Assembly: GCA_021292105.1 (NCBI GenBank)
Contig: CM037871.1
Coordinates: forward strand, 55,196,866 to 55,260,865
Direction: 5' to 3'
Origin: Anadara kagoshimensis
Lineage: Eukaryota > Mollusca > Bivalvia > Arcoida > Arcidae
Length of the DNA stretch: 64,000 nucleotides
Under the pieces are notes generated by a model. The model was not told the origin of the DNA. It did not search any database and worked only from the letters and a program-made list of their open reading frames with translations. The number at the start of each line of letters is the position of its first letter. The first letter of the stretch is position 1. The translations under genes and the position numbers were made by a program. Below are positions 12,080-24,395 of the stretch, one piece after another.

Positions 12080-13930
12080 GATTGTGAGCTATCTGGTTGT
12101 GCAAAACAAAACCAATTTTAAATATCATATGGTCTGTATCTATAGCAACCATTACCCAACACAGATGAATTAAAGTGGAAAGAGGATTCGCATAGATTAT
12201 ATATAGGCCGCCAAAATGAAACGCAAATACATGAGCATAGTCAAACTGCTAAAATTTGACACCGAGAAAATTATGATACAGTATGTTTCTTGAAGAATCG
12301 TTAGTTTGCATCCTACTTTTTGTATTTAAAATCACCGAAAAACTCGCATAAAGCAGTATTTAAACATCAGTGTTTCAAATAATGTACTTAAATCTTTCAA
12401 TTATTTATACCTTCAGCAGTGTATACATATCTCTACCTATTTTCCGTTACAATATATATTTTGTTCTTAAAAAATTGTACACAGAATTGATATTCTAATC
12501 TTTTGTGAATGAAGAAAATTATTCTTAATGCTACGCATAACAGTGTTCCCGCCATAATTCTGTAGGCGCCGAAGATATTCGTGACGTCATAGATAAAAAA
12601 GACGTCAAATCAGGTATTTCCACCGCACGCACAAAACGACGACGTCACCATGGTATGGCTCTACCCTAATGCCTGTAGGGTATATAAGCCTTATGTAATG
12701 TAGATTACTTTTTTATCGCGAGAGATTTATTGACGCGTTATTTCGCGAGGACTCTCAGTCGCGAATTCAAATATCACGCGAATATTCCCAGAATCGCGAA
12801 AAGTATTAAGTCAAATTTAAAACATGATGGCAGTCGACTATGACTGTCGTAAAAGTATGCCATATTAGATGCAATAATCTAAATCGTAAACTTTGCTGTA
12901 ACTTACAAGGTTCCATTGAAATTTCCGGTTAAGCAGACTTCATTAACGTTTTCTTTTAACTTTTAACAAAAAAGTCTTGGCGAACCTTCACCGTAACTTA
13001 CAAGGTTCTATTGAATTTTCCCGATAAACACTGACTGACGAGGCTGAATTGAAAATTGCTTTCAACCGTTTAAAATGACTATGGAACATTATATAATTAA
13101 GAAACGACCAACAAAACAAGAACCCTAAAGAAAGGTAGATATTAAATAGCCGCCACGAAGTGGACGCGAAATTCGTAGTTGTTTTAGGGACAAGGTCCAA
13201 CTAATTTAATAAGCTGGGCTCTGAAACAAAGTAAAAAAAAACAACATTTCGTATGTCGTGCCTTAGAATCATTAAAAAATCATGAATATGTCATCCATGA
13301 AAAGTTCAATTGTTGTTGGCTTATAAAAAGCTATATTTTTTCAAGTCTTTGTAAAATTCGGCTTCATATTTAACTCACAAAGCCGCATCCTACATAATCT
13401 CAATGTTGTGAATTCGATCCCGGTCAATTGTATTTTGGAGGTTTTTTTCCAATTGTAGTCTTTTTCAGGTTATATTAACTCAGTAAAAAGTACTGAATGG
13501 TCTTTGGTATAAAACTGAACCGACAGGGTACTTTCAATAACTTTCGATTTGCAATATAAACTATCACTCAAAAGAAAATTAGAATTATACACATTGTGTC
13601 ATTTTAATAAACATTTATATGTTTCAAGCACTGAAAATTATATGTAATAATAAACGGACTCTAAAACAAATTTAATCTTTCGAAAGCTTGATGGTTATTT
13701 CCCCATCAGTGAAAAGATAATAAAATAAAACTCAGTTTAAAATGGTCAAATATATGATATTCATATGTAGAAGGGCAATACCAATATCTCTTACCAGACC
13801 GAAAAATTATCTAAATCAAATTAAATGGAAATACATGTGTATTTCAAGAACCTGTCATCAATCTATGTTTCAAACAAGTGTAAAGTGTCAATATGACACA
13901 TATGCCCCCGTTTCATTCATTATAGATTGA
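10826..13930. other. non-coding stretch with a 36-base poly-A run
   Basis: AT-rich sequence with no credible gene. Poly-A at 12042-12077 and a C-run near 11060. A CpG-bearing part at 12545-12800 contains several TGACGTCA-like words and TCGCGA words but no open frame. Confidence 0.4.
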
Positions 13931-13959
13931 TTGAATGGGGTTTACTTTCCCACTCATGT

Positions 13960-14440
13960 TGTAGTAATTATGACATTGACCTTAATTACTAAAATTTTGT
14001 AATCAACATATACTCTTTCGATACCGTATACACGTTGATACCTCTTTTTCTACAAATGTTTAGGAGTGGAGACGGGTGAAAAAGTGCAATTTTAAAAGAT
14101 TGTGTGGTCCTTTGACGTTGACCCTGATGCCCAACTTGGTACGTGACACATCCGTTTGCCATACTACATATATCTTGTTAATATCAGTTTGATATCTCTT
14201 AAGATACAAAAGTTAAGGACCGGAAACGGATAAAAAAGTGCAATTTTTCAAAATTTTGTATGATCCCGTGATCTTTATCTTGACTGTTTTTAACCAGGGC
14301 CTCTATTTTATACCTTGTTAATACAAAAGTTACAGCATGGAAATGAATTCTCGCGAGGGACGGACGTGCATACATTCAAACGCATTGACATAAGTAACGC
14401 TGTAATCTGGCCAAATTCATGGCGGGGACCAAAAAAAAAA
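13960..14440 (+). repeat. two diverged ~190-bp tandem units, DINE/HINE-like core
   Basis: The phrases ACGTTGACCCTGATGCCC / GATCTTTATCTTGACTG, GATACAAAAGTTAAGGACCGG and AAAAAGTGCAATTTT repeat in order about 190 bp apart. The layout resembles the tandem cores of molluscan pearl/Helentron-like elements, but neither end is clear. Confidence 0.45.
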
Positions 14441-14459
14441 AAAAGAATTAAAATTGGGA

Positions 14460-14560
14460 TTACTTACCTCACTTCCCTGGTGGAAGTTCACGTGTCTAAC
14501 CTGACTTGTCAGTTCCAAAGTTTTTACTTTGCTTCTGGATTGTGATTAGAAATGGATAAG
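14460..14560 (+). repeat. dispersed CTTCCCTGGTGGAAGTTCAC module, copy 1
   Basis: The sequence TTACCTCACTTCCCTGGTGG, then GTCAGTTCCAAAG and TTTACTTTGCTTCTGGATTG, recurs at about 34722, 38926, 50160 and 62429. It is non-coding and conserved over roughly 90 bp. Confidence 0.6.
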
Positions 14561-14588
14561 TATGTTTGTTTTTGATTATATACATGTA

Positions 14589-15480
14589 CAGGTCCGTTCA
14601 AAAAGTAACGTCACTCCTAAATTTCCAAAAAGAAACGTCACCCCCCCCCCTTTTGTAGAATCTAAAATCATTTGTTTCATTATTTTACTGCAGCAGTGTT
14701 AAATATTAAGATAAACCTTTTAATTAGACACCACATTATGTAAAACAGCGTTTATCCACTTGCTGACAAAAATAACATGATGTCAAGTAATTTTGTAAAT
14801 TCGAACTCTTAAAATGACAATCAAAATCCATAAAAATTAAACTATTTCCTCAAACAGTTACAATTAAAATCAAATATATTTCTCAATTCAATGATAAATA
14901 TATTAGCAATAGTTATTCTCTGATAAAAATGTATAAGTATGTTTGGTTGAAGTTTGATTTTCAAATAATACTTTCAACTGCAAGAGCTCGCCTAGGCAGA
15001 ATTATAAAATGAATTTGAAGATTACTTGGTAAAATTAGAATAAGGTAGGGTTTTCAGTTTAAAACATGGTTCATGAATCTGCTCAATGTGTATTTTCTAT
15101 CGTGTGTTTTGTGGTGCATTTCCTTTACCAATTCGTCAAAGTGACACCAAATTTATACAAACTCAAAGTATACCGTTATAAAAAGGTCTGGTAATTCTCC
15201 GGACATGAATCCCATAGAAAATCTGTGGAATAATTTAAGGAAGGAAGTACCTAAGGTAATCTTTGATCAAATTCTAGATACTCTTTGGAATCCCATGCAA
15301 AGTCACTGATAAGATAACAAAAGCCAAGTGCACAGAAGTGTTTGAGAGTATGCCAAGACAAATATTATTATAATTAAAAATAATTAGTCATGTTAATTCT
15401 TTAGTTCTACTTTAATACAGAAACAAGGGGTGTGAAGTTTCGTTTTGGAAAAAGGGTGACGTTACTTTTGAACGGACCTG
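14589..15480 (+). mobile_element. Tc1/mariner element, internally deleted
   Basis: The ends CAGGTCCGTTCAAAAAGTAA and (in reverse complement) CAGGTCCGTTCAAAAGTAAC are inverted repeats flanked by TA (14587-14588, 15481-15482). At 15184-15246 a plus-strand frame reads SPDMNPIENLWNNL, the segment around the last catalytic aspartate of mariner/Tc1 transposases. Only about 0.9 kb is left of the roughly 1.3-1.6 kb usual for the family, and the N-terminal and first catalytic parts are missing or unrecognisable, so it is non-autonomous. Confidence 0.85.
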
Positions 15481-15482
15481 TA

Positions 15483-16681
15483 TATTATCCATTCCTTTAT
15501 GCGTTGTTACTTAACTCTTTACTTTACGTTATATATAGCTTTTCGCTAACTGTTAAAATGCATCTTATTAGTCTTCTTGAAATCACTGAAATTTACCCAG
15601 AATGCAACAACTAAAGCCATAAAGATGCTGTAAGTTATTGTCTGATGTCTCATTTTAAATTCATCGGTAGCCACGCTGAAGTGAGCGATGCAGTTTAAAG
15701 ACCCATATTACTTGCACGCTTCAAGTGTAATGAACTTCTGGTTTTTGGGAAGGCATTTTAATTGTTTTTGCACTTTCTGGAAAATTCATTTGGTGTCTCT
15801 AGTGGACCTGTAAAAAAGTTTGAAATACTATTGTATATCTGCAATAGTTAATCAGTAATTTAAATTAAATTACAAAACAATTTGTACTTTTCAGTTTTTA
15901 TATCATATGATGATAATGATCATCTTGTGCGTCAAATGTTGCATGAACAATCTATAATTTAGGGACCCAGGGAACTTCCACACTCAGTTTGATCACAAAA
16001 GTCCAATACTTTCAGATAAAGCTAATGGACACACACATGCAGACTTGTCATGCCATTCAAATAAGGTCCCATTGGTTTCTACCAGGTGAGCTACAGACCC
16101 ATACATGTACAATGGACAGTGCCTATGTAAACAAATATATAGCAATCTTATGTACATGTCACAACTAAATATTAAAACAAGACCAACTGAAGGAAGCATT
16201 TACTAAAAAAAACCCAAAAAACAAAAAAACAACCAACAACAGTATTCAATTTTACTCAAAAGTTTTATTTTATTAAACTTGTATCCCAAGCAAATTAATC
16301 CATATGCTTCCAATACACAGTACCCTCTGTGATTCAAGAAAAATTTCTCTGAATGTATTGTGCTTTACAATTTATGAGAAATAAAAACTCTTAAAATGTT
16401 ATGAATGATAAAAAATCCACTAAAGGTGAATTTCCATCAAATATTGTTACGGTATGTGCAGTATTAGCTATAAGGGATTAAAAAGCAGGCAGTTTTATAG
16501 GGATGTTAATTAACATCCCATTGTTGATTAGACTTTTCACAAAACCTAAGCATTAATTTAAACAAGTACCAGTTTACTTTACTTCAGAAGTGTTTTAAAT
16601 CAAGTAATCCAGTGGTTTAATTGTTTTTATATCAGCAATTCACTGTACTACACTACTTTCAAGAACAATAATAACAACACA
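15483..16681. other. non-coding stretch, nothing recognised
   Basis: AT-rich sequence with no exon or repeat that I can support. Confidence 0.4.
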
Positions 16682-16802
16682 TGTGTCATATACCATTTTG
16701 AATTTAATCATAAAATACATTCAAAAATGGTATATTGTCTATTGTCATATACCATTTTTTGAATGTATTTATGATTAAATTCAAAAAATGGTATATGACA
16801 CA
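16682..16802. mobile_element. hairpin MITE, TGTCATATACCATTTTT family, copy 1
   Basis: The element runs from TGTGTCATATACC to GGTATATGACACA. Each half is itself a near-palindrome (ATACCATTTTTTGAAT ... ATTCAAAAAATGGTAT), and the two halves join at TATTGTCTATTGTC. About 120 bp, non-coding. Related copies at 49811-49932 and 50363-50462 plus 52354-52369, and a half copy at 55732-55780. Confidence 0.85.
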
Positions 16803-17826
16803 TGCGACCATCTATCATCCACTTTTGGAAGTAGGAAATAAATGTTACTATGTCCAGAAACATTTACTGGGAATTTATTTTCACAGTAACGATGTATGTA
16901 CCTGGAAGAAAGCAAATAATTATTCCCTGTGAATGTTTTCCTATAAACAATATAGTAACTTTTAAGAATGACAACTTTAGCTTCAGAATACTCTTAACTT
17001 CAAAACAAAAATAGTTTTATCATGCATTGGGGAATATAGACATTTGTAGATAAAAACATGAAATAGGAATACAGAACACATGATAATAAACACATGGTGA
17101 AATCACTGATAATAAAAGATTCTGTTAATTGGGAGATTTTCATGCTAGTTAATTTTTCGCAAGAATCCTCATTTCTAGATATTTGTTTACTTTTACTTTC
17201 CTATTAAAGGCAAGTTGAATAACAAAATGAAATATTTGTGAAAGTGGGTTTTTTTGGTGTTTTTTACTCTTGCAAATTTACATAAATGTAAAAACACACA
17301 TGAAAATTCAGATTTTGTTTGATATTTTAAGTCCCAAGAGTTGTTTATTATTCAAATTACATATTACCAATCAACAGTGTTAATACAATTCCTCATCAAT
17401 AGTGCTAGGACCAAAAATCAGGAGTCAAATTCAAGAGTCAATAACATAATCTAAAGGGTCTGATGGACCAGGTAGCCCTGGTTAATCAAGGGTCACTGAA
17501 ACAAGGTTTTACTGTACATGTATATGAAATGTTACTTTGAAATAATAAATACCTAATATACATAAAAAGATTATGTACACCACATAATTATTTATATATC
17601 TTATTTTCTCTGTTCCTCTAAAAATAAATATTTCTTGACTAACTGTGAAAATAAAAACACAACAATTAAAATTGGATGACTAGTTGCAAGCTCTTATATT
17701 TTAAAGACACGCATCATGATTATAAAATATAAATGAAACATCTGTTTATATTATCTAATTTTTTTTTACAAAATAATAAAAAGCATGGTACATACAGAGT
17801 ATAAGGAAAAGAATAAAAAGGGAAAT
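16803..17826. other. non-coding stretch, nothing recognised
   Basis: AT-rich, with short A/T runs only. Confidence 0.4.
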
Positions 17827-18055
17827 GGGCAGAGTGGGTATGTTTTTATCTTTGTGCCCCTTTTTATCATCCCTGGATTCCCAGGGCAGAGTGGGTATGC
17901 TTTTTTATCTTTGTGCCCCTTTTTATCATCCCTGGATTCCCAGGGCAGAGTGGGTATGCTTTTTTATCTTTGTGCCCCTTTTTACCATGCCTGGATTCCC
18001 AGGGCAGAGTGGGTATGTTTTTTATCTTTGTGTCCCTTTTTATCATCCCTGGATT
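17827..18055. repeat. 59-bp minisatellite, four copies
   Basis: Units beginning GGGCAGAGTGGGTATG start at 17827, 17884, 17943 and 18002, with only small changes. Open frames across it are by-products of the repeat. Confidence 0.92.
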
Positions 18056-18356
18056 CCCTATCTGAATCTCTATCAGAATGAGACATAACTCTTAGCTTGC
18101 AACCGGTTCGAATAACTTAAAAAACCATGCATGTTACTTATATACCCTATCCAGAAATGCATGCAGTAGTACACAACACAGAATCAATCACCCATTAAAA
18201 TATTAAATCATGAGTGAAAATCTTTGTATACGATAAAAATGAATAAGTTCTGAAAGTAAATTCTATATAGGCTCATTTTAAATTTGTTATAAACTTCATT
18301 TTTTAATAATAGCAGAGCAACAAAAATTAAAATAATAAGTTTTATAGTAAAACAAG

Positions 18357-18640
18357 GGTTCTTGAAACCACAGCACATATTTAATTGCTCAAAGGTTCTT
18401 GAAATCATAGCACATATTAAATCTCTCAAGTGTTCTTGAAGTCATGGCACATATTATATCCCCTAAGTGTTCTTGAAATCATGACACATATATTGTCAAG
18501 TGTTTTTGAAATTATGGTACATATATTGTTCAAGTGTTCTTGAAATCATGGCACAGATTATATTGCTCAAGTGTTCATGAAATCATGACACATATATTGC
18601 TCAAGTGTTCTTGAAATCATGGTACATATTATATTGCTAT
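18357..18640. repeat. ~36-bp minisatellite, about eight copies
   Basis: The unit is TTCTTGAAATCATGGCACAT followed by an AT-rich spacer and CTCAAGTG. Copies vary in length and sequence. Confidence 0.88.
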
Positions 18641-19697
18641 TTGAATACAGTGTACATTTAGCTGTGAAAACTCAACAAAATCTTCAGTTATATGGGAGTT
18701 TGGTTTAGACAGATTACGCTGTACATGTACCCGTACTTGTAAATATACATAAAATTGTGGCACTATATAATTTTGACAACATAGATTAGAAAAGTAAACT
18801 ACAGCATGCTGAAGACGATGACACCTACTGTTTGATTAATCTCTAGATACAGAATGTTGAACCATGCACAACAAATCTTCAGAGTTTGGTTTAGACAGTA
18901 TAACGTACACTGCACATACACTTATAACTAAAACTAGTACACTATAATAATAATAACAATGCAGTAAAGAAACCAATACTTTCAAAAATTACAAATAAAA
19001 AAAATTCAGCAATATCCAACAATAAAACAATTGTATAAGTAAATTATTCACATCATCATGTGACATTGCTTATAAATTTAAAATAAAATAAATATATAAA
19101 GGTTGATTGTCCACAGTCTGATGGCAAAGTATACTGCGAGTCTATTTCAATATAAGGGTACTTTTGATGAATAAAGTGTGCTCATGTGTGATTATACATA
19201 TACAGAGATATGCTATTTACACCTACTAGTATATGTATATGCATTTTATAAACCTGTCTGTGTTTATAAACACTCTGTCATCAGATCTTGGACAGACTAT
19301 ACAGCAAAGCACAAACAACATTTGTTATTAGTTCAAAACTTTTAAATAGACTGATTATTAATGTGAGATCCTAAATAATATGTACAAAATATAAAAACAT
19401 TTAAATTAAACAAGTTTCAAATCTTGGTAATCTAAGGAAGACAACTCAAAGTGGCATCATATTTTTTGCAGGCATACTAGAGTTATTTCCCTTATACCCG
19501 CATCAATGTTTTAGATGCACATCTGCAATTTCACAACTTTTTGTGACTACAAAATTTTTTGTTATTAATCCGAAAAATTTTTCTAAACAAAATCCCATGT
19601 ACTGTATCGGTTTGTTTTGTTTTGTACTAGTGTGCACTTCAGGCAGGCTAACAATGAGGACACTAAAAGTAACAACTATAACAACTGCCTGCAAATA
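18641..19697. other. non-coding stretch, 3' flank of the zinc-finger locus
   Basis: No exon or repeat that I can support. Confidence 0.35.
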
Positions 19698-19922
19698 ATT
19701 CTTTTCCTTAACTTAAATAAAATTCAAAATTTAAATTTGAATAATTTTTTAAATTTCTACGATAACAAGGTGTCATTCTGAAGATATTTCAAACTAAAAA
19801 TATTTGTCATTTAGTTTTGTCAAAAATGTTTATTCTTACTTTAAGAAATATTGTCAAAATTTGCTAAATTTAAATTGATGAAAATGATACTTAAGTTAAA
19901 GAATGATTGCGAATCAAGGGGC
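19698..19922. mobile_element. MITE, GGCCCCGGTTTCACAATC family, copy 2
   Basis: Inverted TTCCTTAACTTAA / TTAAGTTAAAGAATG arms, ending in GATTGCGAATCAAGGGGC. Diverged from the copy at 722. Confidence 0.45.
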
Positions 19923-20327
19923 AGATGTACTGTTTGTAAATACAAAATTTAAATCTCAAAATCACTAGAAATTTAAAAAAAAAAATCTCTTACAGAGGAA
20001 AAATTTTAACAACTGCTCTTTTCAACTTATTCATTTCTTCCTTACTTACAAGAGCAGTTATATTGTCCTGACATTTTTCCATAGAATCTAAATCTTTTTC
20101 TTCACCATTCATTTACCATTTCACTTGTATGCAAACCTTCACTCAGTGATTGTATTCCATTTGATCTGTATTTTCATTCACTGAAGTATTTTCTAGTGTA
20201 GTAGTTCTTTCTTTATAATAACTTCAAATTTCAGCTCTGAAAAGTTTCAGATTCAAATTCTAAATCTTGTTTTTTCTTTGTTTCCAACATGTTTGATTTG
20301 ACCATCATGTGTTCTATTTCTATTTGT

Positions 20328-21647
20328 TCAATAATTTGTTTTTTTATATGGTTTATGTGGTTTCGGTGCCTTAGTGTGTACCGGTACACAATTTTCATTT
20401 TTGTCAGACTGGTTGTGGAACTATGCCTTGTGCGACTTGAGTTCAGAATTTCTTGTAAATTCTACCAAACAAATATCACATTTATAAGTTATTCCACATC
20501 TTAATTTGTGTCTTGTTAATTCAAACCTGCAGAAGAATGAATTGGGACAAAGATTACATTTGAAAAGCCTTTCATCTATGTGTAGCACAATGACTTTTCA
20601 TCAGGGAAGAAGAAGTCACATTTATAACACCAAAATAAACCCCGGCCAATAACACATTCTTTTTCTCTATTATTTATTGAAGTATATTTTGCCGAGTTAC
20701 CAAACATTCGTGTTTCACCAATCTTACTGTCTTCATTGTTGGGCTTACTCTTGAAGCTTTCCAAACCTTCATTCAGAATTTCTTCATCCATGTATTCTTC
20801 ACAGTTGTATATAATTGAAGAAGTTTTTATAGACGGTGAACTTTGACCTTTAACTGATTCACAATGTTTGTCTTCATCTCCCATTATATCAAAATGTGAT
20901 GCACGTTCTAGATTCAGATTATATAATAATGATTGTATTTTTTCCAGATTGTTTCTCTGCAATATGTGTTTCTATGCTGTTTCTCTGTTAAAGTTTCTTT
21001 GTTTTTCATTTCTTCATCTCTAATCTTTTCATTTTTATGCTCTTCCACATGTTAAGTGAAATCGATCCTCTGGGTAAATTTCAAATCACATATGTCACAT
21101 CTAAAATGGTCTTCTGTCCTTGCTTCATGATGTATTTTGTGTAAATTCAAATAATGGACACTACTAAACTTCTTGCAACAAATATCACATTTATTCATAT
21201 TGCTTGCTGTGGGTTTTCATGTGCATATGCAAGACTAGAGTTGTACAAAATTGCTGTTTACAAATTGGACAGGAAATTGAGGATTGGTCTCCATGAGTAA
21301 CTTGGTGTGCTAATAATTTATTTTTAAAGAAAATTCTTTTCCACACTTATCACAATGGTAAGTTTCTTTTCCACATCCAACTTTGAAATGCATTTTTAAA
21401 CTGCCTAATTTGTGATACAAATTACAAATTCCACAAAAATAGGAGTCTTTCTTTGAATGAGTGATATAATGGTCCAGAAATTTTTGCTTGTTGTCAAACA
21501 GTCTGCTACACACTTTACACTTGTAGATGTTTTTACTGGTGTGGATAATTTCATGCGAGTTCAGATCTTCCCTTGATATGAACATTTTGTTACATAATCT
21601 GCATGCCAGTTCTGAATTAAGACCTCCGTTTCTTCTCTGTATATGAA
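20328..21647 (-). pseudogene. zinc-finger exon, about ten C2H2/C2HC fingers
   Basis: The acceptor TTTTGCAG precedes 21647. Fingers in order include CRLCNKMFISREDLNSHEIIH, CKVCSRLFDNKQKFLDHYITH, CGICNLYHKLGSLKMHFKVGC (C2HC), CDKCGKEFSLK..., CPICKQQFCTTLVLHMHMKTH, CDICCKKFSSVHYLNLHKIHH and CDICDLKF... with a stop just before its first histidine. An acidic, Ser-rich spacer at 20962-20640 separates these from a further group: a finger at about 20625, then CNLCPNSFFCRFELTRHKLRC and CDICLVEFTRNSELKSH. A frame change lies after finger 4 near 21325 and another near 20590. The reading ends in a Lys/Pro-rich tail at 20328. Confidence 0.72.
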
Positions 21648-21699
21648 CTGCAAAACATGAGAATAAATATTAAAATTGTGTAACTACAGGAAAGAAGTA

Positions 21700-22100
21700 G
21701 GTTTGGTGAGATGCCTCTGACACCAATAACCATGGGTCTTAATGGTCATCTGAGGGTGTGTACATATCTCATGACTTATATACAACAAACAGACCGTAAT
21801 ACAATGTATAAACAATTTGCCACATGAGACCAACATATAAACTAGAATTGTCTCTTAAGAGCCAAATAATACCCCCCCCCCCCCAACATCTACAAGGGTT
21901 TAATGTTTTCCCGTGACGTTGACCTATCTGATATGATCTTTGATCAAGATCATGACACACCTTTGGACCATGAAGATTATTCATGTGAAGTTTTATGACA
22001 GGGGTTCAAACCAATTATGAGATATGGTCTGTACACGATTTAACAAAGACAGACGGATGAATGGACAGACGGACATGGTGATTCCTAGATACCCCTCAAA
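21700..22100 (+). repeat. dispersed repeat in intron, DINE-like end
   Basis: C-run at 21872-21884, then GACGTTGACC, CTTTGATCAAGATCATGAC and an ending with GACAGACGGATGAATGGACA. This style of end is common in molluscan interspersed repeats. Boundaries are uncertain. Confidence 0.35.
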
Positions 22101-22295
22101 CTATTTTGCAGAGGTATAAGCAGCAGATATAACTACAAATGTAGCTGGGAAAGTCACCTACCTCACACACTGCAGTTAACAAGTTTTAAAAACACAAAGA
22201 TACAAGACCTCAGTTTTGAGAGAGACAGCTTAACTACTATTAGGACTCAATAATTAGAATAGTAGACACATATTCAATTTTTATTCTCAACTTAC

Positions 22296-22351
22296 TTGAG
22301 TTCTTGCTCTCTAACACTTTTTGTATTATCCCCCATAGAAGCTGATTGGTT
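22296..22351 (-). pseudogene. 56-bp internal exon of the zinc-finger gene
   Basis: An exact acceptor (ACAATTTTCAG) and a consensus donor (AA/GTAAGTTG) bound 56 bp. Two frames are open through it. The frame that joins smoothly to the first zinc finger (…ESKNS then IHIQRRNGGL) is not the one that follows directly from the end of the upstream exon, so at least one base change lies nearby or phase has been lost. Confidence 0.5.
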
Positions 22352-22702
22352 CTGAAAATTGTAAAAACACCGTGTGATTTGTTTTTCTACATACATGTAA
22401 TAATTTCAATTACAATTACCAGTAGTCACTTTTTTAAATCTATTTATATTCAATTACTGCAATAGCTAAAGTCAATTAAATACAAATTAAATGTTGCCCT
22501 TCTAAAATTACTATTATAGACACTGAGCTTTTACTTCAAGGAGATTCAAACCTACTGGATGCTTCAAATATTGAAATCTTTGAAACATTTCAGAACTTTA
22601 TTACTCTATCTCAGTTGTTTTCAAACTAGAACAATATTTTGTAATCATATTATTTATGTCTATATGAGTACCAGTGTGTATATATTTCTTTATAAATACA
22701 TA

Positions 22703-22864
22703 TTATATACACAGTGTGTAGGTACAACCCTCAGTATCAGGTCGAGTCCTTTTTTCGTAGCCGTATCACTACGAGTCGCGCTTTCGTGACGAGTAGTGAT
22801 ACAGCTACGAAAAAAAAGATGAGACCTGATACGAAGGGTTGTACCTACACACTGTGTATATAAT
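22703..22864. mobile_element. 160-bp palindromic MITE in intron
   Basis: The arms TATACACAGTGTGTAGGTAC and GTACCTACACACTGTGTATA extend inward through matching blocks (CAGGT...ATCAC) to a centre near 22783. The left arm is interrupted by a few mismatches. Non-coding. Confidence 0.8.
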
Positions 22865-23036
22865 ATTTTTATCTAACATTTCCAATTAGGTTATTTAAAA
22901 TAATAAAAAAAACAATACTTAATGTGAAAAATTACATTTTACCACAGAAAACCACTGAACTATGTTATGACATTTGTTCTACATTCTCCCTAATGACGTC
23001 ACAATGAGAACGTGCACGTGCACTTTACCGCCAATG

Positions 23037-23065
23037 TTGTATCACCACAGTGTGGTGATACAAGA
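23037..23065. repeat. 28-bp palindrome TTGTATCACCACAGTGTGG...
   Basis: TTGTATCACCACA and its reverse complement are joined at the centre. An outer ATCTAACATT (about 22871) and AATGTTAGAT (about 23116) frame it and may be the ends of a 250-bp MITE. Confidence 0.6.
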
Positions 23066-23943
23066 TTCTGTATCATGCGTGTTTGATAAAACTTGTATTT
23101 TGTAGAAAAACTAGTCTAATGTTAGATAAAAGGTATATCTAAGCGAATTATGGCATGTATGGGCTGTCATACATATACAATAAGAGTGTATATACGATAA
23201 CTGGTTGATTTCACGGGTTGTGCATGAGTATGAAGTAGATGATATGGTGTCATTCGAGCCATAAGTTCTCAAGGTGCAGGTTGTTTTTTATTTTTAATAA
23301 AAAATTTAATTATTATTATTGGTTAATGAACAGGATGGCATCATCATAGACACTGATACTAATGGGCACTCAGTCGCGTGTGCATGAAATTTTTTGTAAT
23401 GCAATGTATTTATATAAAGCTGTACACGATTGCGCTGTTTAGTTAGTGGCACCAACCATAATTTTATATAATGAGTGTTGTTGTTTATTTTTAAATGTTT
23501 TATGTTCGTTTGAGTGAAAGTAATTAGAAACTTACACATAACTAACGCTTAGTTATTTATTCATGTACATATACGACAGTGATATAGGATTACTTATATT
23601 CAACATTTTGTATGTAACAATTGTACAACACCATAATTTTTCCCTTATGTCTTAGCCATTCAGGTTCGAACTTCATAGTTGCTATGCAGTTGATATAAGC
23701 CTATTATTTTGCTTGTTCCTGGATCCATTTTTTATGTTTGTTTGTTGAATTATATATTGCATTTTTTTAGAATAAAATATTGCTTAAACTAAAACTACAT
23801 ATACATGTGTAACAGACTAATAGGATTATATTCCTGGTTTTGATAGCAAATACACATGTCAAATGATCTCTGTGATAATTTTAATAAGGAATGTATTGAA
23901 TTACATGTAATAAAAAAATTATATGGAATTGCACAATTGTGCA

Positions 23944-24108
23944 ACTATACAGGTGATCAGCCTACTCTTCTCGGAACTCCAAAGAAATTTCTTTCGACGT
24001 TAAGGAGTGGCGTGGAGTAATTACATTTCATGCCCCAGCCAAGATTCTTCCGTTTATATCAAGGCTGTCATATCTGGGATGGAGGAGGAAACCCGAGTAC
24101 CAATTATG
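23944..24108 (-). mobile_element. SINE-like body fragment
   Basis: In reverse complement it contains GGTACTCGGGTTTCCTCCTC and a tail-like region, similar to segments at 29335-29440 and 31985-32130. The head is absent. Confidence 0.4.
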
Positions 24109-24395
24109 TGGTAGGCTGGGGATTCAAATGCAGCCTAGATTTGACCAAGACTTAGGTAATGACTGTTCTTTTGCCTGCAAGCACTGGCCATTAGAAATGA
24201 AAGTCATTGGGTCCTTCAGAAGAGCCCAAAAATACTGATGCTTGGCAACACGATGGGCATAGCATGCTAACAAGCCCTTCCTGCAAATTGTGTTAAGCGC
24301 ACTACAAGGCCAGAGTTTGTCACTTCACTTATAGCTGATGATGTACAGATATAAGTGAAATGTTCTTGACTGGAGAGTAATACTTCATTCAATCA
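24109..24395 (+). mobile_element. SINE, 5'-truncated, beside the exon donor
   Basis: Begins near the B box (GGGGATTCAAATGCAGC), then TAATGACTGTTCTTTTGCC, GCACTGGCCATTAGAAATGA, and the tail ATAAGTGAAATGTTCTTGAC. It lies in the intron a few bases from the donor of the 4.8-kb exon. Confidence 0.75.

Noticed and set aside
17785-18088. Two overlapping plus-strand ORFs of about 90 codons
   Set aside because: By-products of the 59-bp minisatellite.
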